A stretch of 9,542 bases of DNA from an uncultured Burkholderiales bacterium (GCA_903953985.1 CAJBLW010000135.1:1-9542), one strand, 5' to 3'; counted from the first letter of the stretch, positions 1 to 6,272 are shown. Numbers and translations are program-made. Notes: generated by a model not told the origin, from the sequence alone.

Positions 1-2
1 AG

Positions 3-179
3 CGCGAACGCAGCTGTGCGCTGGAACAAGCCGCTGTGCGCACGGCCTTGCAAGGCATGGGTGCTTCAATGGCCTGGGCTTTTGCCGACACGGGGGTGGC
101 TGCTCGGGCCCGCCAGCGCATGGACCCGGCATTCACGGCCCCGGTGTTCAAGGCCGCTGGATCGTCTCCAGGCACTTGA
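3..179 (+). CDS. C-terminal end of an unrecognised protein (5' end outside window)
   Basis: Frame 3 is open from the left edge to a TGA at 177-179 and encodes about 58 residues. Third codon positions are mostly G or C, and the product is alanine-rich, as in a real gene of this genome. The other plus frame here gives a Trp/Arg/Pro-rich product typical of a shadow. The tail has an Ala-rich helical stretch (ALEQAAVRTALQGMGASMAW) followed by a basic, proline-containing end. I do not recognise a family: there is no catalytic motif or membrane segment in what is visible. It converges on pcp, with 92 bases between the two stops. The reading frame is moderately sure and the function unknown; the upstream sequence would settle it. 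Confidence 0.5.
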   Translation, partial: RERSCALEQAAVRTALQGMGASMAWAFADTGVAARARQRMDPAFTAPVFKAAGSSPGT

Positions 180-200
180 CCAAGGACACGACAAAATGGA

Positions 201-220
201 CCCCGGGTTTTCGCCCAGGG
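201..220 (-). terminator. Probable Rho-independent terminator of the ALDH-pcp operon
   Basis: Seven-base arms 201-207 and 214-220 flank a six-base loop. Read on the minus strand, all seven positions pair, with one G-U wobble and the rest G-C. On the plus strand the same position is a C-A mismatch, so the hairpin favours minus-strand RNA. It lies about 50 bases past the pcp stop and is followed on that strand by a short, imperfect U-rich stretch (ATTTTGT). The T-tract is weak, so termination may be only partial. Confidence 0.4.
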
Positions 221-271
221 TGACAAAAAAGGGGCGGAGTGCTGGTTGGGTTCTGCAGATCGGCTTGCAAG

Positions 272-931
272 TCAATTGAGCGTGCCGCCACCCAAGGCCA
301 CATCGCCCAGGCCCTGCTGCCGATGCGCCACCAGCACGGTCAGGGCGTGCCGCGCTGCCGCAATCTGAAGTTGGGCGGGCCAGCTGGGCAAACTGGGGCC
401 CTTCCAATGCGCGGCTTGTTCGGGCAACAGCGGCAAATGCACAAAGCCGCTGTGCACGCCTTGCCCTGCCAGCGCGTGCTGCAGCGCATAAAACACTTGG
501 TTGCAGACAAAAGTGCCTGCCGTTTGCGACACCGATGCCGGGAAGCCGCCAGCGCGCAAACCCGCGACCAGCGCCTTGATGGGCAAGGTACTGAAGTAGG
601 CCGCCGGCGCCCCCGCCACCACGGCAATATCGATGGGCTGCGCCCCCGCGTTGTCGGCGATGCGGGCGTCCATGACGTTGATGGCTACGCGCTCGACCGA
701 GAAATCACAGCGCCCCTCAGCCTGGCCCAGCGCCAGCACAATGTCCGGCCGGTGCTGTGCCAGGGCCAGCTGCAATGCGGGCAGCGCCTGTACGAACACG
801 CAGGGCAGTTGCACCGACACGACCTGAGCCCCCTCCAGCGCCAGGCCATTTAAGGCACGTGCCACTTCCCAGGAAGGGTTCAGACTTTGCCCACCAAAGG
901 GTTCAAAGCCCGTGATCAGGATGCGCAACAC
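272..931 (-). CDS. pcp: Pyroglutamyl peptidase I (pyrrolidone-carboxylate peptidase), peptidase family C15
   Basis: Cytoplasmic cysteine peptidase that removes an N-terminal pyroglutamate from peptides. The 219-residue product has the usual family length of about 215. It carries the N-terminal ITGFEPFGG motif (residues 6-14) and the catalytic triad: Glu80 in FSVERVAIN, Cys143 in GTFVCNQVFY and His165 in FVHLPLLP. The spacing matches the Glu81/Cys144/His168 pattern known for Bacillus enzymes. The start used is GTG (929-931); a TTG in the next codon (926-928) is an alternative that would lose one residue. A GAGAGG ribosome binding site lies seven bases before the GTG and overlaps the TGA of the upstream aldehyde dehydrogenase gene. 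Only 11 bases separate the two genes, so cotranscription and translational coupling are likely. The enzyme looks complete and active. Confidence 0.95.
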   Translation of the reverse strand: MLRILITGFEPFGGQSLNPSWEVARALNGLALEGAQVVSVQLPCVFVQALPALQLALAQHRPDIVLALGQAEGRCDFSVERVAINVMDARIADNAGAQPIDIAVVAGAPAAYFSTLPIKALVAGLRAGGFPASVSQTAGTFVCNQVFYALQHALAGQGVHSGFVHLPLLPEQAAHWKGPSLPSWPAQLQIAAARHALTVLVAHRQQGLGDVALGGGTLN

Positions 932-942
932 CGCAAAGCCTC

Positions 943-2379
943 TCAGGCGTTGAAGATCGACACCGTCTTGGTGTTGAGGTAGGCCTCCAGCGCCTCGGGG
1001 CCACCTTCGGAGCCGTAACCTGAATCTTTCATGCCGCCAAAGGGCAGCTCAGGCCAAGGCGCGGCGGGCTGGTTGACCCACAGCATGCCCACGTCCAGGC
1101 GTTGGTTCAGCAGGTGCATGGTTTTCATGGAGTTGGTGAAAGCGTAGCCCGCCAATCCAAAGGGCAGGCGGTTGGCTTCAGCGATGGCGTCTTCGATGTT
1201 TTCGAAGCTGCGGACCGCAGCGATGGGTCCAAACGGCTCGTTGACCACCACATCGGCGTCCAGCGGCACATGCGACAACACCGTGGGCGCAAAGAAGTTG
1301 CCCTGGGTGCCGATGCGTTCGCCACCTGTCAGCACCTTGGCGCCTTTGGCGCGGGCGTCTTGCACGATGGACTGCATGGCGGCCAAGCGACGCTCGTTGG
1401 CCAAGGGGCCCATTTGGGTGCCTGCCGTCAGGCCGTCGCCCACTTTCAGGGCCTGGGCTTGCGCGGCGAATGCTTCAGCAAAGGCGTCGGCAATTTTGTG
1501 GTGCACCAAAAAGCGGGTGGGTGCGATGCAGACTTGGCCCGCATTGCGGAACTTGGCCGCGCCTGCGGTTTTCAATGCCAGCGCGATGTCGGCGTCTTCG
1601 GCCAGGATGACCGGTGCGTGGCCGCCCAGCTCCATGGTCGCGCGCTTCATGTGCTGGCCCGCCAACGCGGCCAATTGCTTGCCCACGGGGGTGGAGCCGG
1701 TGAAGGTGATCTTGCGGATCAGCGGGTGCGCGATCAGGTAGTTCGAAATCTCGGCCGGTGTGCCGTACACCAGACCGATCACGCCCGCAGGCACGCCTGC
1801 GTCGTGGAAAGCACGGATCAGCTCGGCCGGAGCGGCGGGCGTTTCTTCCGGCGCTTTGACGATGATGGAGCAGCCGGTGGCCAAGGCCGCCGACATCTTG
1901 CGGACCGCCTGGTTGATCGGGAAGTTCCAAGGCGTGAACGCGGCCACAGGTCCGACAGGCTGCTTGAGCACTTGCTGCTGCACGTTGATGTTGCGCGGCG
2001 GCACGATTCGGCCATACACGCGGCGGCCTTCCTCGGCAAACCACTCGATGATGTCGGCGGCCGACATGGCTTCAACTTTGGCTTCGGCCAGGGGCTTGCC
2101 TTGTTCTTGGGTGAGCAGCTCGGCAATTTGGGGGGCACGCTCGCGCATCAAGGCGGCTGCTTTGCGGAGGATGGCGCTGCGCTCGTTGGCGGGTGTGTCA
2201 CGCCATATTTCGAAGCCTTTTTGCGCGGCTTGCGCTGCACGCTCCAGGTCGGGGATGCCCGCATGGGCCAAGCGGCCGATCTCGATGCCGTTGGACGGGT
2301 TGAACACGGGCAGGGTGCGGCCACCCTCGGCATCGCACCATTGGCCGTTGATGAAGAGTTGGGTGTTGGGGTAGGTCAT
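943..2379 (-). CDS. NAD(P)-dependent aldehyde dehydrogenase, succinate-semialdehyde dehydrogenase type
   Basis: Oxidises an aldehyde, probably a semialdehyde, to the carboxylate in the cytoplasm. The 478-residue product is full length for the GabD-like group. Visible family features are TPWNFP with oxyanion-hole Asn152, Lys175 in IVKAPEE (cofactor contact), FTGSTPVG at 226-233 (Rossmann glycine motif), general base Glu250 in MELGG, nucleophile Cys284 in GQVCIAPTR, and Glu381 in NEPFGP. E. coli GabD and human SSADH have a second cysteine two residues after the nucleophile (a redox switch in the human enzyme); here that position is Ala. The exact substrate is therefore open: succinate semialdehyde, 2-oxoglutarate semialdehyde or a related acid. 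It sits 87 bases downstream of a codirectional lysR gene and 11 bases upstream of pcp. The ribosome binding site before the ATG at 2377-2379 is weak. Confidence 0.92.
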   Translation of the reverse strand: MTYPNTQLFINGQWCDAEGGRTLPVFNPSNGIEIGRLAHAGIPDLERAAQAAQKGFEIWRDTPANERSAILRKAAALMRERAPQIAELLTQEQGKPLAEAKVEAMSAADIIEWFAEEGRRVYGRIVPPRNINVQQQVLKQPVGPVAAFTPWNFPINQAVRKMSAALATGCSIIVKAPEETPAAPAELIRAFHDAGVPAGVIGLVYGTPAEISNYLIAHPLIRKITFTGSTPVGKQLAALAGQHMKRATMELGGHAPVILAEDADIALALKTAGAAKFRNAGQVCIAPTRFLVHHKIADAFAEAFAAQAQALKVGDGLTAGTQMGPLANERRLAAMQSIVQDARAKGAKVLTGGERIGTQGNFFAPTVLSHVPLDADVVVNEPFGPIAAVRSFENIEDAIAEANRLPFGLAGYAFTNSMKTMHLLNQRLDVGMLWVNQPAAPWPELPFGGMKDSGYGSEGGPEALEAYLNTKTVSIFNA

Positions 2380-2466
2380 GTCAGGGTCCAGTCAAAAGCA
2401 GTCGTCAAAAAGATGGGCCGATTGTGGCTTGAAATGCGGGGTCTGCCGTCAACACCGTGACAGCTG

Positions 2467-3363
2467 TTAACCCGATCGAGTGCCAGCCAAATAGGCGGAC
2501 AGGTGCTCGATCAGCACATTCACCCGGTGCGGAATGTAGCGGTTGCTCGGCAAGACGGCATAAATGCCCATGGGCGGGGCCTCAAAGTCTTGCAACAAGA
2601 TCGTCACCTGACCGCTTTGCAAAAAAGGCTCGGCAATGAAGTCCGGCTGCAAGGTGATGCCCATGCCCTGCGCAGCTGCCTGCACCAAGGCCAGGCCGTT
2701 GTTGGCCTGAATGCGGCCACGCACGGCAAAGGCCTGCAGTTGCCCGTCCACCCGGTAAGGCCAAGTGGCCCCTTTGGCCGTCATGGAATAAACCAGACAC
2801 TCGTGGTGGCGCAGTTCATCCGGGTGGCGCAGCGCGCCGTGCTCTGACAGATAGGTTGGCGAGGCCAGGGTCAACAAGCGGCAATGGCCCAGACTGCGCA
2901 CGATGTCGCCGGGCTGCAGGTCGGCGGTGATGCGGATCGACAGGTCGATGCCTGCTTCGATCAGGTTGGCCCGTTGGTCCGAAAAGTCCATCAACAGCTC
3001 AATGTGCGGTTGTGCCTTGGCGAACTGGAGCAAAGCGGGCATGAGCCGCTGCAGGCCGAAGCTGATCGGCAGGCCCAGCCGGATGCGTCCACGCGGCACG
3101 GCTTTTTCTTCGTCCAGGCTGGACTCGGCGGCGTCCACCATGTTCAGGATGAGGCGGCATTTTTCGAGGTAGGTTGCGCCTGCGGCAGTGAGGGTCAGGC
3201 TGCGGGTGCTGCGCGTGATGAGTTTGACCCGCAGATGTTTTTCCAGCGCCGCGATCTGGCGCGTGACCACCGAGCGCGCCACCTGCAACTGGTCGGCCAC
3301 GGCGGTGAATGTGCCCGCTTCGGCCACACGCACAAAGATTTGCATTGCATCGAGCTTGTCCAT
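2467..3363 (-). CDS. LysR-family transcriptional regulator
   Basis: DNA-binding regulator of 298 residues, full length for the family. A winged helix-turn-helix occupies about residues 4-60, with the helix-turn-helix around 18-40 (FTAVADQLQVARSVVTRQI), followed by a linker helix and a periplasmic-binding-protein-like effector domain from about residue 90 to the end. I chose the ATG at 3361-3363, giving MDKLDAMQIF, because many relatives begin this way; a TTG nine bases upstream (3370-3372) is an alternative. The gene is divergent from the dioxygenase operon with 105 bases between start codons, the usual layout for a LysR regulator and its target. It is also codirectional with the aldehyde dehydrogenase, which could be cotranscribed or a second target. 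The effector is unknown. Confidence 0.93.
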   Translation of the reverse strand: MDKLDAMQIFVRVAEAGTFTAVADQLQVARSVVTRQIAALEKHLRVKLITRSTRSLTLTAAGATYLEKCRLILNMVDAAESSLDEEKAVPRGRIRLGLPISFGLQRLMPALLQFAKAQPHIELLMDFSDQRANLIEAGIDLSIRITADLQPGDIVRSLGHCRLLTLASPTYLSEHGALRHPDELRHHECLVYSMTAKGATWPYRVDGQLQAFAVRGRIQANNGLALVQAAAQGMGITLQPDFIAEPFLQSGQVTILLQDFEAPPMGIYAVLPSNRYIPHRVNVLIEHLSAYLAGTRSG

Positions 3364-3382
3364 TGTTGTCAATTGTGCAACA
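3364..3382. promoter_or_regulatory. Candidate LysR operator (TGTTG-N9-CAACA, contains T-N11-A)
   Basis: Perfect five-base inverted arms flank nine bases directly before the lysR ATG, and the repeat fits the T-N11-A form of LysR-family boxes. It overlaps the likely lysR transcription start, where binding would repress the gene itself. A repeat this short is expected several times by chance in the window, so its position is the main argument. Confidence 0.3.
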
Positions 3383-3410
3383 AGTATTTGAAGATTGGCT
3401 ACTTTTTCAA
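3383..3410 (-). promoter_or_regulatory. Candidate promoter for lysR
   Basis: On the minus strand, TTGAAA (3405-3410) and AATACT (3383-3388) are separated by 16 bases. They match the sigma-70 consensus at 5 of 6 and 4 of 6 positions. Transcription would start near 3376, inside the inverted repeat at 3364-3382, giving a very short leader before the ATG at 3363. Support is by pattern only. Confidence 0.3.
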
Positions 3411-3412
3411 AT
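3386..3412. repeat. Inverted repeat ATTTGAA-N13-TTCAAAT in the divergent promoter region
   Basis: Perfect seven-base arms at 3386-3392 and 3406-3412 lie between lysR and the dioxygenase gene and span the proposed lysR -35 and -10 elements. The centre is about 26 bases from that of the T-N11-A repeat, so the two could be paired binding sites for the regulator. No binding evidence is available. Confidence 0.3.
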
Positions 3413-3468
3413 CAACTGAGCCGCCTAAAGTCCATCTCACTGCCTTGTATTGCCCCCTGAAAAAAACC

Positions 3469-4254
3469 ATGACTGCCCCTCGCTCTGTCCTGTTTGTGCC
3501 CCACGGCTCGCCCATGTTTGCCTTGCATCCCGGTGCGGCGGGCGCGGCCATGACGCAGGTCGCGGCGCAATTGGCCACGCCCCGCGCCATCGTGGTGGTC
3601 AGCCCGCACTGGGACACGGTGGTGCCCACCGTGGGCTTTGCCACCCGACCCGAAACCATTCACGACTTTGGCGGCTTTGACCCGCGCCTGTACGAGATGC
3701 ATTACCCCGCCACCGGCTGCCCCGAAGTGGCAGCCCAGGTGGTGAATGCTTTGCAAACGGCAGGCCTGCCCGTGGTGCAAGACGACCAGCGGGGCCTGGA
3801 CCACGGCGCCTGGATTCCACTGCGCCAGATGTTCCCCGACGCCGATGTGCCGGTGGTGCCTTTGTCAGTACAAAGCCATTTGGGCCCGGAGCACGCTTTG
3901 CGCGTGGGCCAGGCGCTGGCCAGTTTGGCGCAGCAAGGCATTTTGGTGCTCGCCTCGGGCAACATCACGCACAACCTGCGCGATCTCATGGTCGTGCGCA
4001 TGCAAGGCGGTGCCACGCCTGCTTATGTGCAAACATTTGCCGACTGGATCCATACCCACTTGACGGCCAGAGATGTGCCCAGTCTGCTGGCCTACCGCCA
4101 GCAAGCCGCTGGTCTGCGCGCCCAACCGACGGACGAGCATTTACTGCCTTTGTTCACCGCTTTGGGCGCTGCGGGCGCTGATGCTCAGGCCCAAGCGTTT
4201 TACCGGGGCATCAGCGAACACGTCATCGCCATGGATGGCTACATCTTTCAATGA
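3469..4254 (+). CDS. 4,5-DOPA dioxygenase / class III extradiol ring-cleavage dioxygenase, YgiD/LigB family
   Basis: Predicted cytoplasmic metal-dependent enzyme that opens a catechol ring. The 261-residue product has the length of E. coli YgiD (about 262). Conserved histidines sit in family motifs: His12 in PHGSPM, His47 in VSPHW, His65 in IHDFGGF, His112 in LDHGAW, His168 in SGNITHN and His224 in DEHLLPL. His12, His47 and His224 correspond to the expected metal ligands and His168 to the proposed catalytic residue. The ATG at 3469 places the PHGSPM motif where the family has it, although the frame stays open far upstream; the ribosome binding site is poor. The gene opens a plus-strand operon. 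Its TGA shares four bases (ATGA, 4251-4254) with a possible start of the b561 frame. The natural substrate is unknown: YgiD cleaves L-DOPA in vitro, but other catechols are possible. Confidence 0.9.
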   Translation: MTAPRSVLFVPHGSPMFALHPGAAGAAMTQVAAQLATPRAIVVVSPHWDTVVPTVGFATRPETIHDFGGFDPRLYEMHYPATGCPEVAAQVVNALQTAGLPVVQDDQRGLDHGAWIPLRQMFPDADVPVVPLSVQSHLGPEHALRVGQALASLAQQGILVLASGNITHNLRDLMVVRMQGGATPAYVQTFADWIHTHLTARDVPSLLAYRQQAAGLRAQPTDEHLLPLFTALGAAGADAQAQAFYRGISEHVIAMDGYIFQ

Positions 4255-4283
4255 ATGCCGAACGGATCAAGCGACTTGAGCCC

Positions 4284-4844
4284 ATGAACACGCACTACAC
4301 CCGTATGGCCAAAAGCCTGCACTGGCTGATGGCCCTGATGATTTTCGGTTTGCTGGCCCTGGGCTTTTACATGAGCGACCTGCCCCTGTCGCCCGAGAAG
4401 TTGCAATACTACGCGTGGCACAAATGGGCCGGCGTGAGCGTGTTTGCTTTGGTCTGGCTGCGCTTGGTCTGGCGCATCACACACCGCCCGCCAGCATGGT
4501 CAGACAACCTGTCCCGCCCCGTGCAATGGGCGGCGCACGCGGGCCACTTTTTGCTCTATGTACTGATGATCGCCATCCCCTTGAGTGGTTGGCTGATGAG
4601 TTCAGCCAAGGGCGTGCAGACCGTATGGTTTGGCGTGCTGCCCATCCCCGACCTGCTCAGCAAAGACAAAGCGCTGGGCAAAAATCTGGCCGAGTTGCAC
4701 GAAGCCCTGAACATCGGCTTGTTGCTGCTGATCACGGGCCACGTGGCGGCTGCGTTTTTTCACCACTTTTTTCACAAAGACGACACCCTGCGCCGCATGC
4801 TGCCCACCCGCCGAACCCCAGAACCTCCTGCTTCCAGAGACTGA
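4284..4844 (+). CDS. Cytochrome b561, CybB/YceJ family di-heme membrane protein
   Basis: Four-helix inner-membrane protein carrying two b-type hemes that exchanges electrons with quinone; E. coli CybB acts as a superoxide oxidase feeding ubiquinone. From the ATG at 4284 the product has 186 residues. The likely heme ligands are His13 (SLHWL, helix 1), His46 (AWHKW, helix 2), His139 (ELHEALNIG) and His153 (TGHVAAAFFHH, helix 4). They line up with CybB His13, His47, His141 and His155, which is why I prefer this start. An ATG at 4251 overlapping the dioxygenase stop would add 11 residues and imply direct translational coupling. The C-terminal DDTLRRMLP also resembles the KDNTLLRMMP end of CybB. 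The next gene, yceI, starts 23 bases downstream, the same partnership as yceJ-yceI in E. coli. Confidence 0.92.
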   Translation: MNTHYTRMAKSLHWLMALMIFGLLALGFYMSDLPLSPEKLQYYAWHKWAGVSVFALVWLRLVWRITHRPPAWSDNLSRPVQWAAHAGHFLLYVLMIAIPLSGWLMSSAKGVQTVWFGVLPIPDLLSKDKALGKNLAELHEALNIGLLLLITGHVAAAFFHHFFHKDDTLRRMLPTRRTPEPPASRD

Positions 4845-4867
4845 CCCCGATATTTTTGAGGACCCCC

Positions 4868-5434
4868 ATGAACACTGTTTTGAAAATCCTGCTGGCCCTG
4901 TCGGGCACCGCGTTGGCCTTGCAAGTGCAGGCTGCGCCTTACCAGTCCATCGTGCCCGCCAAAAGCGGCGTCACCTTTCAGTTCAAGCAAATGGGCGTGG
5001 CGATGGACGGTCGCTTCACGAAATTTTCTGCGCAAGTCAACTTTGACCCCGCCAAGGCCGAACAAGGCAAAGCCAGCTTTGAGGTTGATCTGGCCAGCGT
5101 GGATGCGGGATCAAGCGAAGCCGACGACGAAGTTGTGACCAAATCATGGTTCAACGCGAAAGCGTTTCCCAAAGCTCAATTTGTGACCAAACGGATCCAA
5201 CAAACCGCGCCCAACCAATATGAAGTGCAAGGCACGCTCAGCATCAAGGGACTGACACGCGAGGTGAAATTTCCGATGAAACACACCGCGCAAGGCAAGG
5301 ACGGTTTGCTCACCGGCAGCTTCACCCTCAAGCGCGCCGACTACAACATCGGCGAAGGCATGTGGGCCAAGTTCGATGTGGTGGCCAACGACATTCAGGT
5401 CAATTTCTCACTCACCGCAACACTTGGCAAATAA
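4868..5434 (+). CDS. YceI family periplasmic protein (first copy)
   Basis: Exported lipocalin-like beta-barrel protein of 188 residues. The family binds long isoprenoid chains: a Thermus homologue was crystallised with a polyisoprenoid. A signal peptide covers residues 1-22 (positively charged start, hydrophobic core, cleavage after VQA). The mature part holds typical YceI blocks: GRFTKFSAQVNFD, DLASVDAGS, the SWFNAKAFPKAQF segment, and GTLSIKGLTREVKFP. The usual DxxHS motif near the mature N-terminus is absent; the equivalent segment reads AKSGVTF. A TGAGGA ribosome binding site (4857-4862) lies five bases before the ATG. It is probably cotranscribed with the cytochrome b561 gene, which would suit a role as periplasmic carrier for a quinone-like ligand of the membrane protein; that partnership is inferred. 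Confidence 0.93.
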   Translation: MNTVLKILLALSGTALALQVQAAPYQSIVPAKSGVTFQFKQMGVAMDGRFTKFSAQVNFDPAKAEQGKASFEVDLASVDAGSSEADDEVVTKSWFNAKAFPKAQFVTKRIQQTAPNQYEVQGTLSIKGLTREVKFPMKHTAQGKDGLLTGSFTLKRADYNIGEGMWAKFDVVANDIQVNFSLTATLGK

Positions 5435-5480
5435 GCGCGCAACCCTTTTTCTCACCCCAATTTTTCAACAGGAGCTTCTC

Positions 5481-6059
5481 ATGACATCGTTCAAAAAAAT
5501 CGCAGCCGCTTTGGCCTTCGCATCGGTGGCCGCAGGCGCGGCTCTGGCCGCACCCGTGACCTACAACGTGGACAGCTCGCACACCTTCCCACGTTTTTCC
5601 TATTCGCACTTCGGCCTGTCCACGCAGCTGAGCAGCTTCAGCAACACCACTGGCAAGGTCGTGTTTGACGCCGAAGCCAAGGCTGGCTCGGTGGACATCG
5701 TGATCGACATGAAATCGGTGAACACCGGCTCGTCGCTTTTCAATGGCCACATCCAGGGCGAAGACTTTTTGGACACCACCAAATTCCCCACCGCCACCTT
5801 CAAGTCGACCAAAGTGGTATTCGAAGGCGACAAGCCCAAAGCCATTGAAGGCAACCTGACCATCAAGGGCGTGACCAAGCCTGTGACCCTGAACGTGACC
5901 AGCTTCCAGGCCATGCCCCACCCTATGATGAAAAAGCCTGCCTTGGGCGCCAACGCTTTCACCACCATCAAGCGCACCGAATTCAATGCCGGAAAATACG
6001 CGCCTTACGTGGGTGACGAGGTGCGCATCGACATCGCCATCGAAGCTATCGCTCCTTGA
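5481..6059 (+). CDS. YceI family periplasmic protein (second copy)
   Basis: Second exported YceI protein, 192 residues, 46 bases after the first. A signal peptide spans residues 1-23 (FKK, Ala-rich core, cleavage after ALA). The mature protein begins with the classic family motif (VDSSHTFPRFSYSHFGLST), followed by SVDIVIDMKSVNTGS, the GEDFLDTTKFPTATF block, GNLTIKGVTKPVTL, and the C-terminal RTEFNAGKYAPYVGDEVRI segment. A CAGGAG ribosome binding site (5469-5474) lies six bases before the ATG. The two copies are clearly different in sequence and keep different N-terminal motifs, so they are old paralogues rather than a recent duplication, and may bind different isoprenoid ligands or act at different steps. 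It closes the operon; I see no convincing terminator after it. Confidence 0.94.
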   Translation: MTSFKKIAAALAFASVAAGAALAAPVTYNVDSSHTFPRFSYSHFGLSTQLSSFSNTTGKVVFDAEAKAGSVDIVIDMKSVNTGSSLFNGHIQGEDFLDTTKFPTATFKSTKVVFEGDKPKAIEGNLTIKGVTKPVTLNVTSFQAMPHPMMKKPALGANAFTTIKRTEFNAGKYAPYVGDEVRIDIAIEAIAP

Positions 6060-6113
6060 TGTGTGCTGGCCTGCATTGCGTGAGAGGTTGACGGCGCTGG
6101 GCAATGACGAGCA

Positions 6114-6130
6114 GGTATAGCCCGGTATAG
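6114..6130 (+). repeat. Short direct repeat GGTATAG, period 10
   Basis: GGTATAG occurs at 6114-6120 and again at 6124-6130, one helical turn apart, just before the universal stress protein remnant. It contains -10-like TATAGA and may be what is left of that gene's promoter, or chance. Confidence 0.25.
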
Positions 6131-6136
6131 AGACCT

Positions 6137-6268
6137 CTGTCCAAAAAAATCATCGTTCCCGTGGATGGCCGCGCCACTTCCAACAAAGCCGTGGACTTTG
6201 CTTTGCGGATGGCGCAAGACGATCAGGCCAGTGTTCGCTTGCTCCACTGCATTGACGAGACGTCCTAG
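6137..6268 (+). pseudogene. Universal stress protein (UspA family), N-terminal remnant
   Basis: The frame reads LSKKIIVPVDG, then a Ser/Thr-Asn-Lys-Ala turn and an amphipathic helix (NKAVDFALRMAQDD), then SVRLLHCIDE, and stops at TAG (6266-6268). This is beta1, the ATP-contact Asp loop, alpha1 and beta2 of a Usp domain, about 40 of roughly 140 residues. The C-terminal two thirds, including the G-2x-G-9x-G(S/T) nucleotide motif, is absent; beyond the stop the sequence is the antisense end of the Bug gene. The codon expected to be ATG before SKK is CTG (6137-6139), with no good ribosome binding site. Both the start and the C-terminus therefore appear lost. It is too short for automatic gene calls. 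The identification rests on motif reading and is fairly sure; function is very unlikely. Confidence 0.75.
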
Positions 6269-6272
6269 GGCG

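Noticed and set aside
1102..2460. A 452-residue plus-strand open frame opposite the aldehyde dehydrogenase gene
   Set aside because: It is antisense to a motif-complete aldehyde dehydrogenase. The product is His/Gly/Arg-rich with no recognisable domain, as expected from mirrored GC-rich codons.
2460..2471. ACAGCTGT and GTTAAC palindromes at the end of lysR
   Set aside because: They are short palindromes of a frequency expected by chance, with no stem-loop or promoter context.
2884..3468. Upstream extension of the dioxygenase frame to 456 residues
   Set aside because: The extension runs antisense through lysR and lacks family similarity; YgiD relatives start at the equivalent of 3469.
6083..6138. 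AGAGGT/ACCTCT inverted arms as a terminator after the second yceI
   Set aside because: The arms are only six bases and 44 bases apart, with no T-tract; a chance match.
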